A stretch of DNA of 13,068 bases from DATKSS01 sp049582065. Its GTDB lineage: Bacteria > Chloroflexota > Dormibacteria > Dormibacterales > Dormibacteraceae. Location of the stretch: NCBI GenBank assembly GCA_049582065.1, contig JBAUTF010000101.1:1-13068 (forward strand), written 5' to 3'. Numbering within the stretch: the stretch's first letter is position 1; each line of letters begins with the position of its first letter. The notes under the pieces are model-generated. The model did not search any database, had not been told where the DNA came from, and saw nothing but the letters and a program-made list of their open reading frames with translations. This document shows positions 1 to 8,488 of this stretch, piece after piece. The position numbers and the translations under genes were made by a program.

Positions 1-215
1 TTGCGGCCCCCAAGCATCGCGATCGCGGCCCCGGCCGCGACCCAACCGAGACCCTCCCCGAGGTTCGACAACGTGCTGACATAACGGTCGCTTACCGCCG
101 AGTGGGGAAGCCCGTTGATCGCCTCGAAGATCCGGCGATCTATGCCCCCCCGTTTGGGAGGAGGGACCACGACCGAGATCGGACCGGCGGGTACGTCTTG
201 CGAATGGATGGCCAT
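1..215 (-). CDS. PAP2-like phosphatase, N-terminus only (runs off the window)
   Basis: Reading the minus strand from an ATG at 215 gives 71 residues that stay open to the window edge. The fragment starts with a short polar tail, then has I-D-R-R-I-F-E-A-I-N-G-L-P-H and S-D-R-Y-V-S-T-L-S-N-L-G-E-G-L-G-W-V, followed by a hydrophobic stretch that looks like the first membrane helix. That layout resembles the N-terminus of PAP2 membrane phosphatases (undecaprenyl-diphosphatase or phosphatidic-acid-phosphatase type), where the residues around N-x-L-P-H and the D-x-x-x-x-x-L-S segment precede helix 1. The catalytic PAP2 motifs (K-x6-R-P, P-S-G-H, S-R-x5-H-x3-D) would lie beyond the edge, so catalysis cannot be checked. 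It follows the LivG-LivF gene on the same strand after a 50-bp gap and may be co-transcribed. No good Shine-Dalgarno sequence is visible, so the start is provisional. Confidence 0.5.
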   Translation of the reverse strand, partial: MAIHSQDVPAGPISVVVPPPKRGGIDRRIFEAINGLPHSAVSDRYVSTLSNLGEGLGWVAAGAAIAMLGGR

Positions 216-265
216 GGCCCAACGCTGAGGCGATGGCCGAAACAATTGCAGCAATGAGCCGTGGC

Positions 266-1817
<1,552 letters not shown>

Positions 1818-1837
<20 letters not shown>

Positions 1838-2738
1838 TTGCTCTAGCTCGTGGCCACCACGCGGGACGGATGATGGCGAGGCCGCCCCGCCCCACGATCC
1901 CCTGCGGCCGGAAGACGATGATGGCGATCAAGAAGACGCCGCTCACGATGTTGATGTAGGGACCGGCCGACTGGAAGATCCAGGGCAGGAGCGTGATGAA
2001 AAGCGCACCGACGACGGGGCCGAGGACGAAACCGCTCCCGCCGAGCACGGCGAAGGTCAGGATCTGGACCGCGCGGGTGACGCCGTACTGGGTGTCCCCC
2101 GGATCCACGAAGAAGTTCAGGTGTGCCTCCAGAGCCCCGGCGAAGCCGGCCAGGATGGCGCTGAGGACGAACGCGAGCATCTTGTATCGGGCCACGTGGA
2201 TGCCCTGGCTGAGCGCTGCGATCTCATCCTGCCGGATCGCCGCCCACGCGTAACCGAGCCGGCCTTTGGTGAGCCTCCACGCGACGAAGACCACCAGGAC
2301 GAAGGAGACCAGGATCATGTTGATGCCTCCCAGCGGGTCGGCGGTTGGGTTCTTGAGGCCAAGGCCCTCGCCCGTGATCGGCAGGTTCAGGATCACGCCA
2401 AGGCGAAGCGCTTCGACGAAGCCGATCGTCGCGATGGCAAGGAACACGCCGCGCAGCCGGAGCACGGGCAGGCCGACGAGGACACCCACGACACCGGCGA
2501 GCAGTGTTCCGACGATGACGTCGAGCGCCAGCGGCGTGTGCCAGTAAAGGCCCATCAGGACTGACGTGTAGGCGCCGACTGCCATGAAGCCGGGCGCGGC
2601 CAGCGAGAGCTGCCCCGAGAAAAGCACCACAAACATCGAGGTCGCGAGGATGCCGTTGATCCCGATCTGCGCGATCAGCAGGGTGTGAGAGTTCCAGAAA
2701 CCGACCGGGTCGGAGAACAGCTGGAAGAAGAAATCCAT
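1818..2738 (-). CDS. livM: LivM-type branched-chain amino-acid ABC permease
   Basis: A 306-residue, strongly hydrophobic integral membrane protein with the family landmarks: F-S-G-Q-L-S-L-A-A-P-G-F-M-A-V-G-A-Y-T after the first helices, G-V-F-L-A-I-A-T-I-G-F in the middle, I-T-G-E-G-L-G-L (the T-G-G-x-x-G-type loop), a cytoplasmic coupling region W-A-A-I-R-Q-D-E-I-A-A, and the C-terminal F-R-P-Q-G-I-V-G. It should pair with LivH to form the transmembrane channel through which the LivK-bound substrate is moved, powered by the fused ATPase encoded next. It starts at an ATG with no strong Shine-Dalgarno sequence, 60 bp after the end of a MITE-like insertion that separates it from livH. Its own stop lies inside the start region of the ATPase gene. 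Substrate specificity (Leu/Ile/Val or another amide or amino acid) cannot be read from the sequence. Confidence 0.93.
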
Positions 2739-2798
2739 CAGGAGAGTCGCGACCCTATGGTCCGCTGAAGATGCAAGGAGCTTCGGGGTTGCGACACT

Positions 2799-2829
2799 CT
2801 AGTGGACCGTAACGGCCAGAGCTGGAGCA
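2799..2829 (+). repeat. Left terminal inverted repeat of the MITE-like element
   Basis: This 31-bp arm begins CTAGTGGACC and ends CTGGAGCA. It pairs with 2984-3014 read on the opposite strand, with four mismatches. It is the livM-proximal end of the element. Confidence 0.78.
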
Positions 2830-2983
2830 GGCCGCAGGCTCGAAGACCGGCGTTCCAGGCGGCCGGTGCCAAGGCGCGGGTGGCGAGAGGAGGAGGGCAT
2901 CGATAGATGCCTGACGACGATCGCCGGGGCCCGCAACGCCGGCATCAGCGCCCGCAGGGCGCCCGGCCGTCTGGGACGTCGGA

Positions 2984-3014
2984 TGCTCCAGATCTGGCTG
3001 GTAGGGTCCACTAG
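2984..3014 (-). repeat. Right terminal inverted repeat of the MITE-like element
   Basis: On the minus strand this arm begins CTAGTGGACC and ends CTGGAGCA, mirroring 2799-2829. It abuts the livH stop codon (TAG at 3017-3015 on the minus strand) with no intervening base, so the insertion left the coding sequence of livH intact. Confidence 0.78.
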
Positions 3015-3929
3015 CTAAATCCGTTCGCGGAGCTGAGCGCCGAAAAGACCTTGCGGTCGCAGGATCAGCATCAGGAACAGGGCGGCAAACGCCACGCCGC
3101 CACGCGCGTTGCTGCCGAACGTCACCAGCGCGGCCACCTCGATGAGGCCGAGCAGGTAACCGCCGACCACGGCGCCCGGGATGCTCCCCATGCCGCCGAG
3201 CACGATCACCGCCAGGCCGCGCACCTCGACGTTGTCGCGTCCGATGTATGGGCTGATGTCGCCCAGCGCGACGCCGAACAGGATGCCCGCCAACCCGCCC
3301 AGCGCGGACGAGATGACGAGCGTGAGCGAGATCATGCGGTCGACGTCGAGTCCCATCAAGCGCGCCGCGCGTGGGTTCTCGGCCACCGCGCGGAGGCCGC
3401 GCCCGACCTGCGTGTAGCGGATCGCGTAGCCGAGGACGAGCATCAGGACGATCGAAATCGGGATGATTGCGACCTTGCTAGCCTCGAGGGTCAGGTCACC
3501 GACGTGCCAGGTCGGGTTCGGGATGGTGCCGGACGGGAACGCGACGGAGTTGGGACCATCGACCCACAGCCACGCGAAGAACTGGCCCGGCTGGCCCTGC
3601 TCGATGGCGGCGACGATGATCAGGGCGAGGCCGATCGTGGAGATGAGCGCGGCGATCGGCGGCGCCTGCCGCCGGCGCAGCGGTCGCAGACAAACGTGCT
3701 CGATGACTAGGCCCATGAACCCCGATACCGCGATGCCGAGGATGCATGCGACCCAGAACGACTGGCCGTGATTGATCACCAGCGAGTACGTGACCGCCGC
3801 GCCCAGCATGAAGACCGCGCTGTGAGCGAGGTTCAGGATGTCGAGGACCCCGAAGACCAGCGTGTACCCGACCGCGAAGAGCGCGTAGATCGACCCTATG
3901 AAGATCGCGTTGAGGAGCTGCTGGTCCAC
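3015..3929 (-). CDS. livH: LivH-type branched-chain amino-acid ABC permease
   Basis: A 304-residue polytopic membrane protein with the LivH pattern: an N-terminal A-I-F-I-G-S-I-Y-A-L-F-A-V-G-Y-T-L-V-F-G-V-L-D-I-L-N-L-A-H segment, L-R-P-L-R-R-R before a helix, the cytoplasmic G-R-G-L-R-A-V-A-E-N-P-R-A-A-R-L-M-G-L-D coupling region that contacts the ATPase, and the late V-R-G-L-A-V-I-V-L-G-G-M-G-S-I-P-G-A-V-V-G-G motif, ending R-P-Q-G-L-F-G. It is the partner permease of LivM. The start is a GTG at 3929, chosen because the D-Q-Q-L-L-N-A-I-F beginning matches family N-termini. A purine-rich AAAGGGA lies immediately upstream but unusually close to the start. It lies 55 bp after livK, with a strong hairpin in the gap, and is followed at once by the MITE-like element. 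Confidence 0.94.
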   Translation of the reverse strand: MDQQLLNAIFIGSIYALFAVGYTLVFGVLDILNLAHSAVFMLGAAVTYSLVINHGQSFWVACILGIAVSGFMGLVIEHVCLRPLRRRQAPPIAALISTIGLALIIVAAIEQGQPGQFFAWLWVDGPNSVAFPSGTIPNPTWHVGDLTLEASKVAIIPISIVLMLVLGYAIRYTQVGRGLRAVAENPRAARLMGLDVDRMISLTLVISSALGGLAGILFGVALGDISPYIGRDNVEVRGLAVIVLGGMGSIPGAVVGGYLLGLIEVAALVTFGSNARGGVAFAALFLMLILRPQGLFGAQLRERI

Positions 3930-3957
3930 GTCCCTTTCGCGCGCCGGTTACTGGGTG

Positions 3958-3981
3958 AAGGAGGGAGATCGCTCCCTCCTT
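3958..3981 (-). promoter_or_regulatory. Perfect 10-bp-stem hairpin between livK and livH
   Basis: AAGGAGGGAG (3958-3967) and CTCCCTCCTT (3972-3981) are exact reverse complements around a 4-base loop, starting 3 bp after the livK stop codon. No T-run follows on the minus strand (next bases CACCCAG), so this is not a standard intrinsic terminator. Stem-loops after the binding-protein gene are known in ABC-importer operons, where they protect or trim the mRNA so that binding protein exceeds permease; this role is inferred here. One arm reads as a consensus Shine-Dalgarno AAGGAGG and the other as its 16S-like complement CCTCCTT. Confidence 0.7.
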
Positions 3982-3984
3982 ACA

Positions 3985-5190
3985 TCAGCTCGCCTTGATC
4001 TCGTGGACGAGAGTGAACCCGCCGCTGCCGTCCATGGCGATCACCCACACCGTCTGCTTGACGTCGTGCGCGCTCGTGAACTGGAAGGGGCCGAGCGGGG
4101 TCTGGATGTTGACGGTCTCCATGGCGGCGCGAAGCTTGTCCCGATCGCCGGCCAGGTCGGTGAAGGTCAGGTTGGCCCGCTTGGCGGCGTCGGCGAGGAT
4201 CTTGATCGCGGAGTAGCCCTGGGCGGCGAACTGGTCTGGATCCTTCGAGTACTCGGCCTTGTAGGCCGATACGAAGTCGGCGTTGGACGGGAAGGTGTTG
4301 CCGAGATACCACGCGCTGGCGCTGCGAGCGCCTTTGCCGTCGGCGCCCGCCTGCGCCGACACCGTCGCCGTGTTGAAGCCGTTGCCGCCGAGGAACTGAC
4401 CCTGCCAGCCCTGCTTGCGGGCCTCGGTCATGATCTTGGCGGGGATGCCGCCCAGCGAGGTGATGAAGATGACGTCGGGCTTGAGCTGGACCGCCTGCGT
4501 GACATAAGGCGAGAGGTCCGCCTCGGCCTTGTTGAACTTGATCGTCTTCAGCAGTGTGATGTTGTACTGGCCGACCGTGTTCTGGACGATGATGCCGCCG
4601 TCGCTGGAGAACTTGTCGTCCTGCGCTACCAGCAGCACGCCCGTCTTCGGATGGGCGTCACTGGCGTACGACTGGATGTTGTCAGGGATCGCGGTCTGCT
4701 CGCCGAGGCTGTCGCGGAACACGTACTTGCACGGTGTCGTGTCCGGGAAGTTGCAGTCCGGAACGATGTTGATGCCCGTCGTGCTCACGGCGAGGATGGG
4801 CGTCTTGAGGCTCTCGGCCAGCGGGTGAACCGCGACGGCCGAGTTGGACAGGGTAGGACCGAGCAATGCCAGGTCCTGGTCCGCCTGGATCATGGTCTGC
4901 GCGACCTGGGCCGACTGCGCTTTGTCCGAGGCGTCGTCCCTGACGGTCAGGTCGATCGTGGCTCCGTTCACGCCGCCCGCGGCATTGATCTGTTTGACCG
5001 CCAGCATCATGCCGTCGCGGCTCTGGGGGCCGTACACGCCGCCGGCACCCGTGATGGAAAGGATCGCGCCGAGCTTGATCACCTTGCCGGAATAAGAGTT
5101 CGTGCTGGTCCCTGTGCTGCCCCCCGTCGACCCGCAGGCCGCGACCACCACGGTTGCCACTGCCACACAAACCAGCCGCCAGCGTTTCAT
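3985..5190 (-). CDS. livK: Lipoprotein substrate-binding protein of the LIV/HAAT ABC importer
   Basis: This 401-residue protein begins with a lipoprotein signal: basic M-K-R-W-R, a hydrophobic core, and the lipobox V-A-A-C with the lipidated Cys at position 19, followed by a Gly/Ser/Thr-rich tether to about residue 33. The mature part is a type I periplasmic-binding fold: K-L-G-A-I-L-S-I-T-G-A-G-G-V-Y-G near its start, D-G-M-M-L-A-V-K-Q-I-N-A-A-G-G-V-N-G, then L-T-V-R-D-D-A-S-D (family consensus V-x-x-D-D). It would sit on the outer face of the membrane and deliver ligand to LivH/LivM. The lipid anchor suits a monoderm or a tethered receptor. The start is an ATG with a GGGGGAG ribosome-binding site 5 bp upstream. 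It is first in the importer operon, behind its own probable promoter. The exact ligand (branched-chain amino acid, amide or aromatic compound) is not decidable here. Confidence 0.93.
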   Translation of the reverse strand: MKRWRLVCVAVATVVVAACGSTGGSTGTSTNSYSGKVIKLGAILSITGAGGVYGPQSRDGMMLAVKQINAAGGVNGATIDLTVRDDASDKAQSAQVAQTMIQADQDLALLGPTLSNSAVAVHPLAESLKTPILAVSTTGINIVPDCNFPDTTPCKYVFRDSLGEQTAIPDNIQSYASDAHPKTGVLLVAQDDKFSSDGGIIVQNTVGQYNITLLKTIKFNKAEADLSPYVTQAVQLKPDVIFITSLGGIPAKIMTEARKQGWQGQFLGGNGFNTATVSAQAGADGKGARSASAWYLGNTFPSNADFVSAYKAEYSKDPDQFAAQGYSAIKILADAAKRANLTFTDLAGDRDKLRAAMETVNIQTPLGPFQFTSAHDVKQTVWVIAMDGSGGFTLVHEIKAS

Positions 5191-5201
5191 ATCAACTCCC
5201 C

Positions 5202-5221
5202 CTAAACGGTTCTAAACGCTT
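5202..5221. repeat. Tandem 10-bp repeat in the livK leader (candidate operator)
   Basis: CTAAACGGTT at 5202-5211 is followed directly by CTAAACGCTT at 5212-5221, two copies that match at 9 of 10 bases. The 10-bp period puts both copies on one face of the helix. They fall between the likely -10 region and the ribosome-binding site of livK, where a bound regulator would block transcription. The repeat is seen directly; the operator role is inferred. Confidence 0.5.
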
Positions 5222-5222
5222 A

Positions 5223-5251
5223 AGTAACGTATCAAACCTCGCCGGCGTCAA
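5223..5251 (-). promoter_or_regulatory. Possible sigma-70-type promoter for the livK-H-M-GF operon
   Basis: On the minus strand TTGACG (5251-5246) matches the -35 consensus at five of six bases. GTTACT (5228-5223) sits 17 bp downstream as a weak -10 (three of six). The expected start of transcription would fall near 5216, giving a leader of about 25 bases. The -35 contains the TGA stop codon of ppk2 (5250-5248), so the two genes are packed without spare sequence. The weak -10 keeps confidence low. Confidence 0.38.
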
Positions 5252-6081
5252 GCCTTTAGTCGCCTCATCAGCCGCGCGATGTCAAGCTTCGGCTGCGGGT
5301 ACTGGGGGTTCATCTCCTTCAAGGTCTCCATGAGGATCTTGGTGACGGCCCAGTTGCGGTAGTCCTTGTCGTTGGCCGGGATCACGTACCAGGGCGCCCA
5401 CGGGGTCGAGCACCGGGTGATGGCCAGGCTGTAGGCGCTCATGTAGTCGTCCCAGTACGCGCGCTCGTCGATGTCGTGCTCGCTGAACTTCCAGCGCTTG
5501 TTGGGGTCCGCCAGGCGGTCCATGAAGCGCGCCCTCTGCTCCTCGTACGAGATGTAAAGGCAGAGCTTGATGATCTTGGTCCCGCCACGAGAGAGCTTCT
5601 TCTCGAAGGCGTTGATCTGCCCGTACCGGCGCTCGATGATCGGCGGCTTGGCCAGGTCATGGACCCGCGCGATCAGGACATCCTCGTAGTGCGAGCGGTT
5701 GAAGATGCCGATCAGGCCCGGGTCGGGCAGGCGCCGGCGGATCCGCCAGAGAAACCCATGCCTGCGCTCTTCGGGCGTCGGCTGCTTGAACGCCGAGATC
5801 TCCACGCCCTGCGGGTTGAGGTCGCCGATGACGTGCGTGATGGTCCCGTCCTTGCCGCTCCCGTCCATGCCCTGGAGCACGATGAGCAGGGACCTCTTGC
5901 GCTCGGCAAACAGCCGCTCCTGCAAGTCGAAAAGAGCAACCTCGTGGCGCTTGACGTCCCGGGCCGCGCGCTTGCGCCGCTTGAGACCGGGGGTGGAGTC
6001 GGGGTCGACGTCGGCCATCCTGAAACGGCCATCGCTGGCCTGCGCGCGCAAGAGGTCTCGGAGCTGCTGCTTCTTGGCCAC
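5248..6081 (-). CDS. ppk2: PPK2-family polyphosphate kinase (polyphosphate:nucleotide phosphotransferase)
   Basis: A 277-residue single-domain protein, the usual length for one-domain PPK2. It carries a P-loop G-M-D-G-S-G-K-D at 71-78, N-P-Q-G-V at 89-93, a Walker-B-like I-F-N-R-S-H-Y-E-D-V-L at 126-136, and the lid region D-R-L-A-D-P-N-K-R-W-K-F-S at 188-200 followed by D-x-x-E-R-A-Y-W-D-D-Y. PPK2 enzymes move phosphate between inorganic polyphosphate and AMP, ADP or GDP in the cytoplasm. The N-R-S-H-Y-E-D-V-L form of the second motif is one I associate with class III enzymes, which act on both AMP and ADP; that sub-assignment is inference. The GTG start keeps the typical L-R-D-L-L-R N-terminus but has no clear ribosome-binding site; an in-frame ATG at 6018 is the alternative. 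It lies between the protease gene (26-bp gap) and livK (57 bp). Confidence 0.92.
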   Translation of the reverse strand: MAKKQQLRDLLRAQASDGRFRMADVDPDSTPGLKRRKRAARDVKRHEVALFDLQERLFAERKRSLLIVLQGMDGSGKDGTITHVIGDLNPQGVEISAFKQPTPEERRHGFLWRIRRRLPDPGLIGIFNRSHYEDVLIARVHDLAKPPIIERRYGQINAFEKKLSRGGTKIIKLCLYISYEEQRARFMDRLADPNKRWKFSEHDIDERAYWDDYMSAYSLAITRCSTPWAPWYVIPANDKDYRNWAVTKILMETLKEMNPQYPQPKLDIARLMRRLKA

Positions 6082-6107
6082 TCAGCGGAGTGTAAGCCGC
6101 GAGCTGG

Positions 6108-7049
6108 TCAGGTCAGCTCTACAGGCACGACCTCGACGGTGACCAGCTTCTCGCCCCGCAGCACGGTGAGGGTCACCTTTGACCCGATACGCGCTTCGAC
6201 CATCAACCTCTGAAGGTCGCCCGCGTTCGTGACCGCCGCGTCTCCCAACCCGACGATGACATCGCCGCCTCGAATCTCTCCCGAGGCGGCCGGGCTGCCG
6301 CCGACGACCTCCTGAACCTCTACGCCCTGCTTGCGGCCCAGGCGCTCGGCGACCGCGGGCGCAAGCGAGTGGGTTCCTCCTGCGATGCCGAGATAGGCGC
6401 GGCGGACGCGGCCGTTGCGCATCAGTGCCGACAGGATCGCCTGCGTGGTGCCGTTCATCGGTACGGCGAGCCCAAGCCCCATCCCGGCCACAGCCGTGTT
6501 GACGCCGATGAGCCTCGCCTGCCAGTCGGCCAGTGCGCCACCCGAGTTGCCGGGGTTGAGCGCAGCGTCGGTCTGGATGACGTCCTCGATGAAGCGGCGG
6601 TGCCCATTCCCGTCCGCGGTCGCCAGCGAGCGGCCTAACCCGCTGACGACCCCGGACGTGACGGACCCCGAGAAACCGAGCGGGTTGCCGAGGGCGACCA
6701 CCAGCTGGCCGACGCGCAGCAGGTCGGCGTTTCCGATCCGAACCGGCTGAAGGGTGGCGGCGCGGGCGCGCACGACGGCGAGGTCCGAGAGCGGGTCGGC
6801 GCCGACGATGTCGACGTCGTACTCGGTGCCGTCGAGAAAGCTGGCGCCGGCCGAGCCTGCCTGAGCCACCACGTGGGCGGAGGTGACGATGAACCCGTCC
6901 GGAGTGATGACCACGCCGGAGCCGGCGCCGCCTCGCCCCGCGCGGCCAACCCGCAGGCTCGCCACCGAGGGCAGGACGCGCTCGGCGACCGAGCTGACGG
7001 TGGCTGAGTAGGCGTCCAGCGCCTCGCGCTCCGAGGTGGCTTCGACCAT
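6108..7049 (-). CDS. HtrA/trypsin-like serine protease with C-terminal PDZ domain
   Basis: The 313 residues contain an S1C protease domain (about 25-205) with a full catalytic triad: His59 in V-T-S-A-H-V-V, Asp89 in D-L-A-V-V, and Ser169 in N-P-G-N-S-G-G. L-G-N-P-L-G-F-S-G-S-V-T-S-G-V-V-S also matches the family. A PDZ domain follows (about 215-310), with Y-L-G-I at its start and G-S-P-A-A-x-G-x-I-x-x-G-D-V-I-V-G-L-G. Such proteases degrade or refold damaged proteins. DegP-type members are exported or membrane-anchored, but this one opens with polar residues (M-V-E-A-T-S-E-R-E-A) and shows no signal peptide or transmembrane helix, so as called it would be cytoplasmic. The ATG has no Shine-Dalgarno sequence and lies 31 bp after the acyltransferase stop. 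No in-frame upstream extension that would add a signal is evident. Confidence 0.9.
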   Translation of the reverse strand: MVEATSEREALDAYSATVSSVAERVLPSVASLRVGRAGRGGAGSGVVITPDGFIVTSAHVVAQAGSAGASFLDGTEYDVDIVGADPLSDLAVVRARAATLQPVRIGNADLLRVGQLVVALGNPLGFSGSVTSGVVSGLGRSLATADGNGHRRFIEDVIQTDAALNPGNSGGALADWQARLIGVNTAVAGMGLGLAVPMNGTTQAILSALMRNGRVRRAYLGIAGGTHSLAPAVAERLGRKQGVEVQEVVGGSPAASGEIRGGDVIVGLGDAAVTNAGDLQRLMVEARIGSKVTLTVLRGEKLVTVEVVPVELT

Positions 7050-7052
7050 GGT

Positions 7053-7073
7053 GTTACAAGATTACCAAGTAAC
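7053..7073 (-). promoter_or_regulatory. Short inverted repeats and possible -10 just before the protease gene
   Basis: The 31-bp gap before the protease start contains GTTAC (7053-7057) and GTAAC (7069-7073) as inverted arms, and a compact TTAC-TTG-GTAA palindrome on the minus strand (7072-7062). TAATCT (7064-7059) ends 9 bp before the ATG. With no ribosome-binding site present, this would fit a -10 box of a leaderless transcript. The arms are short, so chance remains possible. Confidence 0.25.
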
Positions 7074-7080
7074 GGTGGAG

Positions 7081-8475
7081 TTAAACCTTGGCCTTCGAGC
7101 GCCTCCTGGCCGGCTCCTTGCGATTGGCGGCCGCCGCTCTCAGCGCTTCGAACTCGAGCTTGAAGGCATCGACGATCCTCTCGGGGTCCGGGACCAGGCC
7201 TTCGTCGCTGGCCACCCCCAGCATCACGCGGCCGGCATAGCTGAGGATGCTGATGCCCAGTCCGAGGTGCCCTGACTGCGGCACCCAGAACATCATCCGG
7301 TCGAGCTTCCGACCGCCGAGGTAGAGCGGTTCCCGGGGGCCGGGGACGTTGGTCAGGACCGCCGTGGCCTTGCTTCCGAAGAAGCGAAGGCCGAGCCTCT
7401 CCACCTCGACCGGGGCAAGGCCCATCACGCTCAGCACGCCGAACGCGACGAGCGCCTCGGGCGAGCGTTTCAGCCCGTCCATCTCGTGCTTGATGGCGCG
7501 CAGCCGGCGCACGGGGTCGACGATGCCGACCGGCAGCGACAGGAATACCAGTCCGAACGCATTGCCCAGCTTGTGCGCCTGGTCCGGCGGGCGGAGGTTG
7601 ATGGGGACCGAGGCCCGGATGGAGAGGCCGCTGGTCGGTTCTCCTCGTTTTTCCAGGTAGCGGCGTAACGCGCCGGTGGTAGCCGCGACCAGCACGTCGT
7701 TGACGGTCGCGCCCAACGCTTTTCCGATCAGCTTGAAATCCTCGAGCGGGAGCTCCTCCGACCAGGCCGCGCGCTTGCGGCGTCCCAGCCCTCCCTTGAA
7801 GACCGTTGGCGGGTCGGGAGGCAGCATGATGAGCCGGCCCAGCCGGTAGGCGCCGTGCGCGCCAAGCCTCGCCAGGTCCCCGAGCTTTTCGGGGTTCGCG
7901 GCCAGGTCCTGGCCCGTGGAGATGCCCCGCGCGACCGCCGCCGGCAGCCAGTCGAGGGGGGTTGAGGCGGCCGCGCGCTCGGTCCGCCGGTGAGGCGGCC
8001 CGGCGGTCGCCGTCTCATCGGTGAGCGAGAGCATGACGCGCACCAGCGCGATCCCGTCGCCGATGCAGTGGTGGATCCTCGCCAGCACGACCGAGCCGGT
8101 GTCGTAGCCGTCGATGACGTGCATGTGCCACAGCGGCTTGGTGAAATCGAGTGGCGTGCTCATCAGCTCGCTGACCAGCTCGCGCAGCGCCCGGTCTCCG
8201 CCCGGCGCGGGCAGGGCGATATGGCTCACGTGGTTTTCGATCTCGAAACGCTCGTCGTCCTGCCAGTGCGGCGTGCCTCCCCGCGAGCGCGGTCGCACCA
8301 CGCGCTGGTGGAACCGGCCGAAAGGCGCAAGGCGCCGGTCGAGGAGCAGGCGCAGCCTCTTGAGGTCGGCCTTCCCGTCCAGGGTCATGACCCCGGTGAC
8401 CATCATCAGGTTGGTCGGGTCTTCCATTCCCAACCAAGCCGCGTCGACGCTAGACATCGCGACCAATCGGGGCAC
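7081..8475 (-). CDS. Wax ester synthase / diacylglycerol acyltransferase (WS/DGAT) family protein
   Basis: A 464-residue protein of typical WS/DGAT length. The active-site motif H-H-x-x-x-D-G is intact (H-H-C-I-G-D-G at 135-141), preceded by P-L-W (114-116), which contacts substrate in the family. The C-terminal half holds T-N-V-P-G-P-R-E-P-L-Y-L-G-G and the S-Y-A-G segment of the DUF1298-type domain. These enzymes transfer acyl-CoA to diacylglycerol or long-chain alcohols, forming triacylglycerol or wax-ester storage lipid at the membrane; which acceptor is used cannot be told. The annotated GTG is the first in-frame start, but the ATG at 8457 (residue 7, giving M-S-S-V-D-A-A-W-L) matches family N-termini better. 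The C-terminus is rich in Arg/Lys. It is the first gene of the minus-strand run and starts 13 bp after a decayed modC fragment. Confidence 0.9.
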   Translation of the reverse strand: MPRLVAMSSVDAAWLGMEDPTNLMMVTGVMTLDGKADLKRLRLLLDRRLAPFGRFHQRVVRPRSRGGTPHWQDDERFEIENHVSHIALPAPGGDRALRELVSELMSTPLDFTKPLWHMHVIDGYDTGSVVLARIHHCIGDGIALVRVMLSLTDETATAGPPHRRTERAAASTPLDWLPAAVARGISTGQDLAANPEKLGDLARLGAHGAYRLGRLIMLPPDPPTVFKGGLGRRKRAAWSEELPLEDFKLIGKALGATVNDVLVAATTGALRRYLEKRGEPTSGLSIRASVPINLRPPDQAHKLGNAFGLVFLSLPVGIVDPVRRLRAIKHEMDGLKRSPEALVAFGVLSVMGLAPVEVERLGLRFFGSKATAVLTNVPGPREPLYLGGRKLDRMMFWVPQSGHLGLGISILSYAGRVMLGVASDEGLVPDPERIVDAFKLEFEALRAAAANRKEPARRRSKAKV

Positions 8476-8488
8476 GGGTGCCGTGATC

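Larger units (their letters stand above)
2799..3014. mobile_element. MITE-like element with 31-bp terminal inverted repeats, inserted between livH and livM
   Basis: The ends are mirror images. CTAGTGGACC at 2799-2808 is repeated inverted as GGTCCACTAG at 3005-3014, and the match continues inward so that 27 of the first 31 bases agree (mismatches at positions 11, 14, 16 and 23). CTAG sits at both outer ends, so the element reads either as TGGACC...GGTCCA with a 4-bp CTAG duplication, or as GTGGACC...GGTCCAC with a TA duplication. Both are known target types among IS families (for example IS5-like YTAR and IS630-like TA). The centre contains a perfect 6-bp-stem hairpin (GGCATC/GATGCC, 2896-2911), and another lies at 2948-2962, so the whole element could fold as a long imperfect stem. 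It encodes no convincing protein. At 216 bp without a transposase it fits a non-autonomous miniature element. Without it the livH-livM gap would be about 60 bp. A non-transposed structured intercistronic RNA is the main alternative. Confidence 0.68.

Noticed and set aside
2799..3011. Open frame of 70 codons on the minus strand directly after livH
   Set aside because: It is Arg/Pro-rich, has no recognisable domain or ribosome-binding site, starts on the GTG formed by the inverted-repeat end, and is wholly explained by the MITE-like element.
3898..5205. Long open frame (435 codons) on the plus strand opposite livK
   Set aside because: The minus strand carries a clear lipoprotein binding protein with lipobox and ribosome-binding site; the plus-strand frame has no family features.
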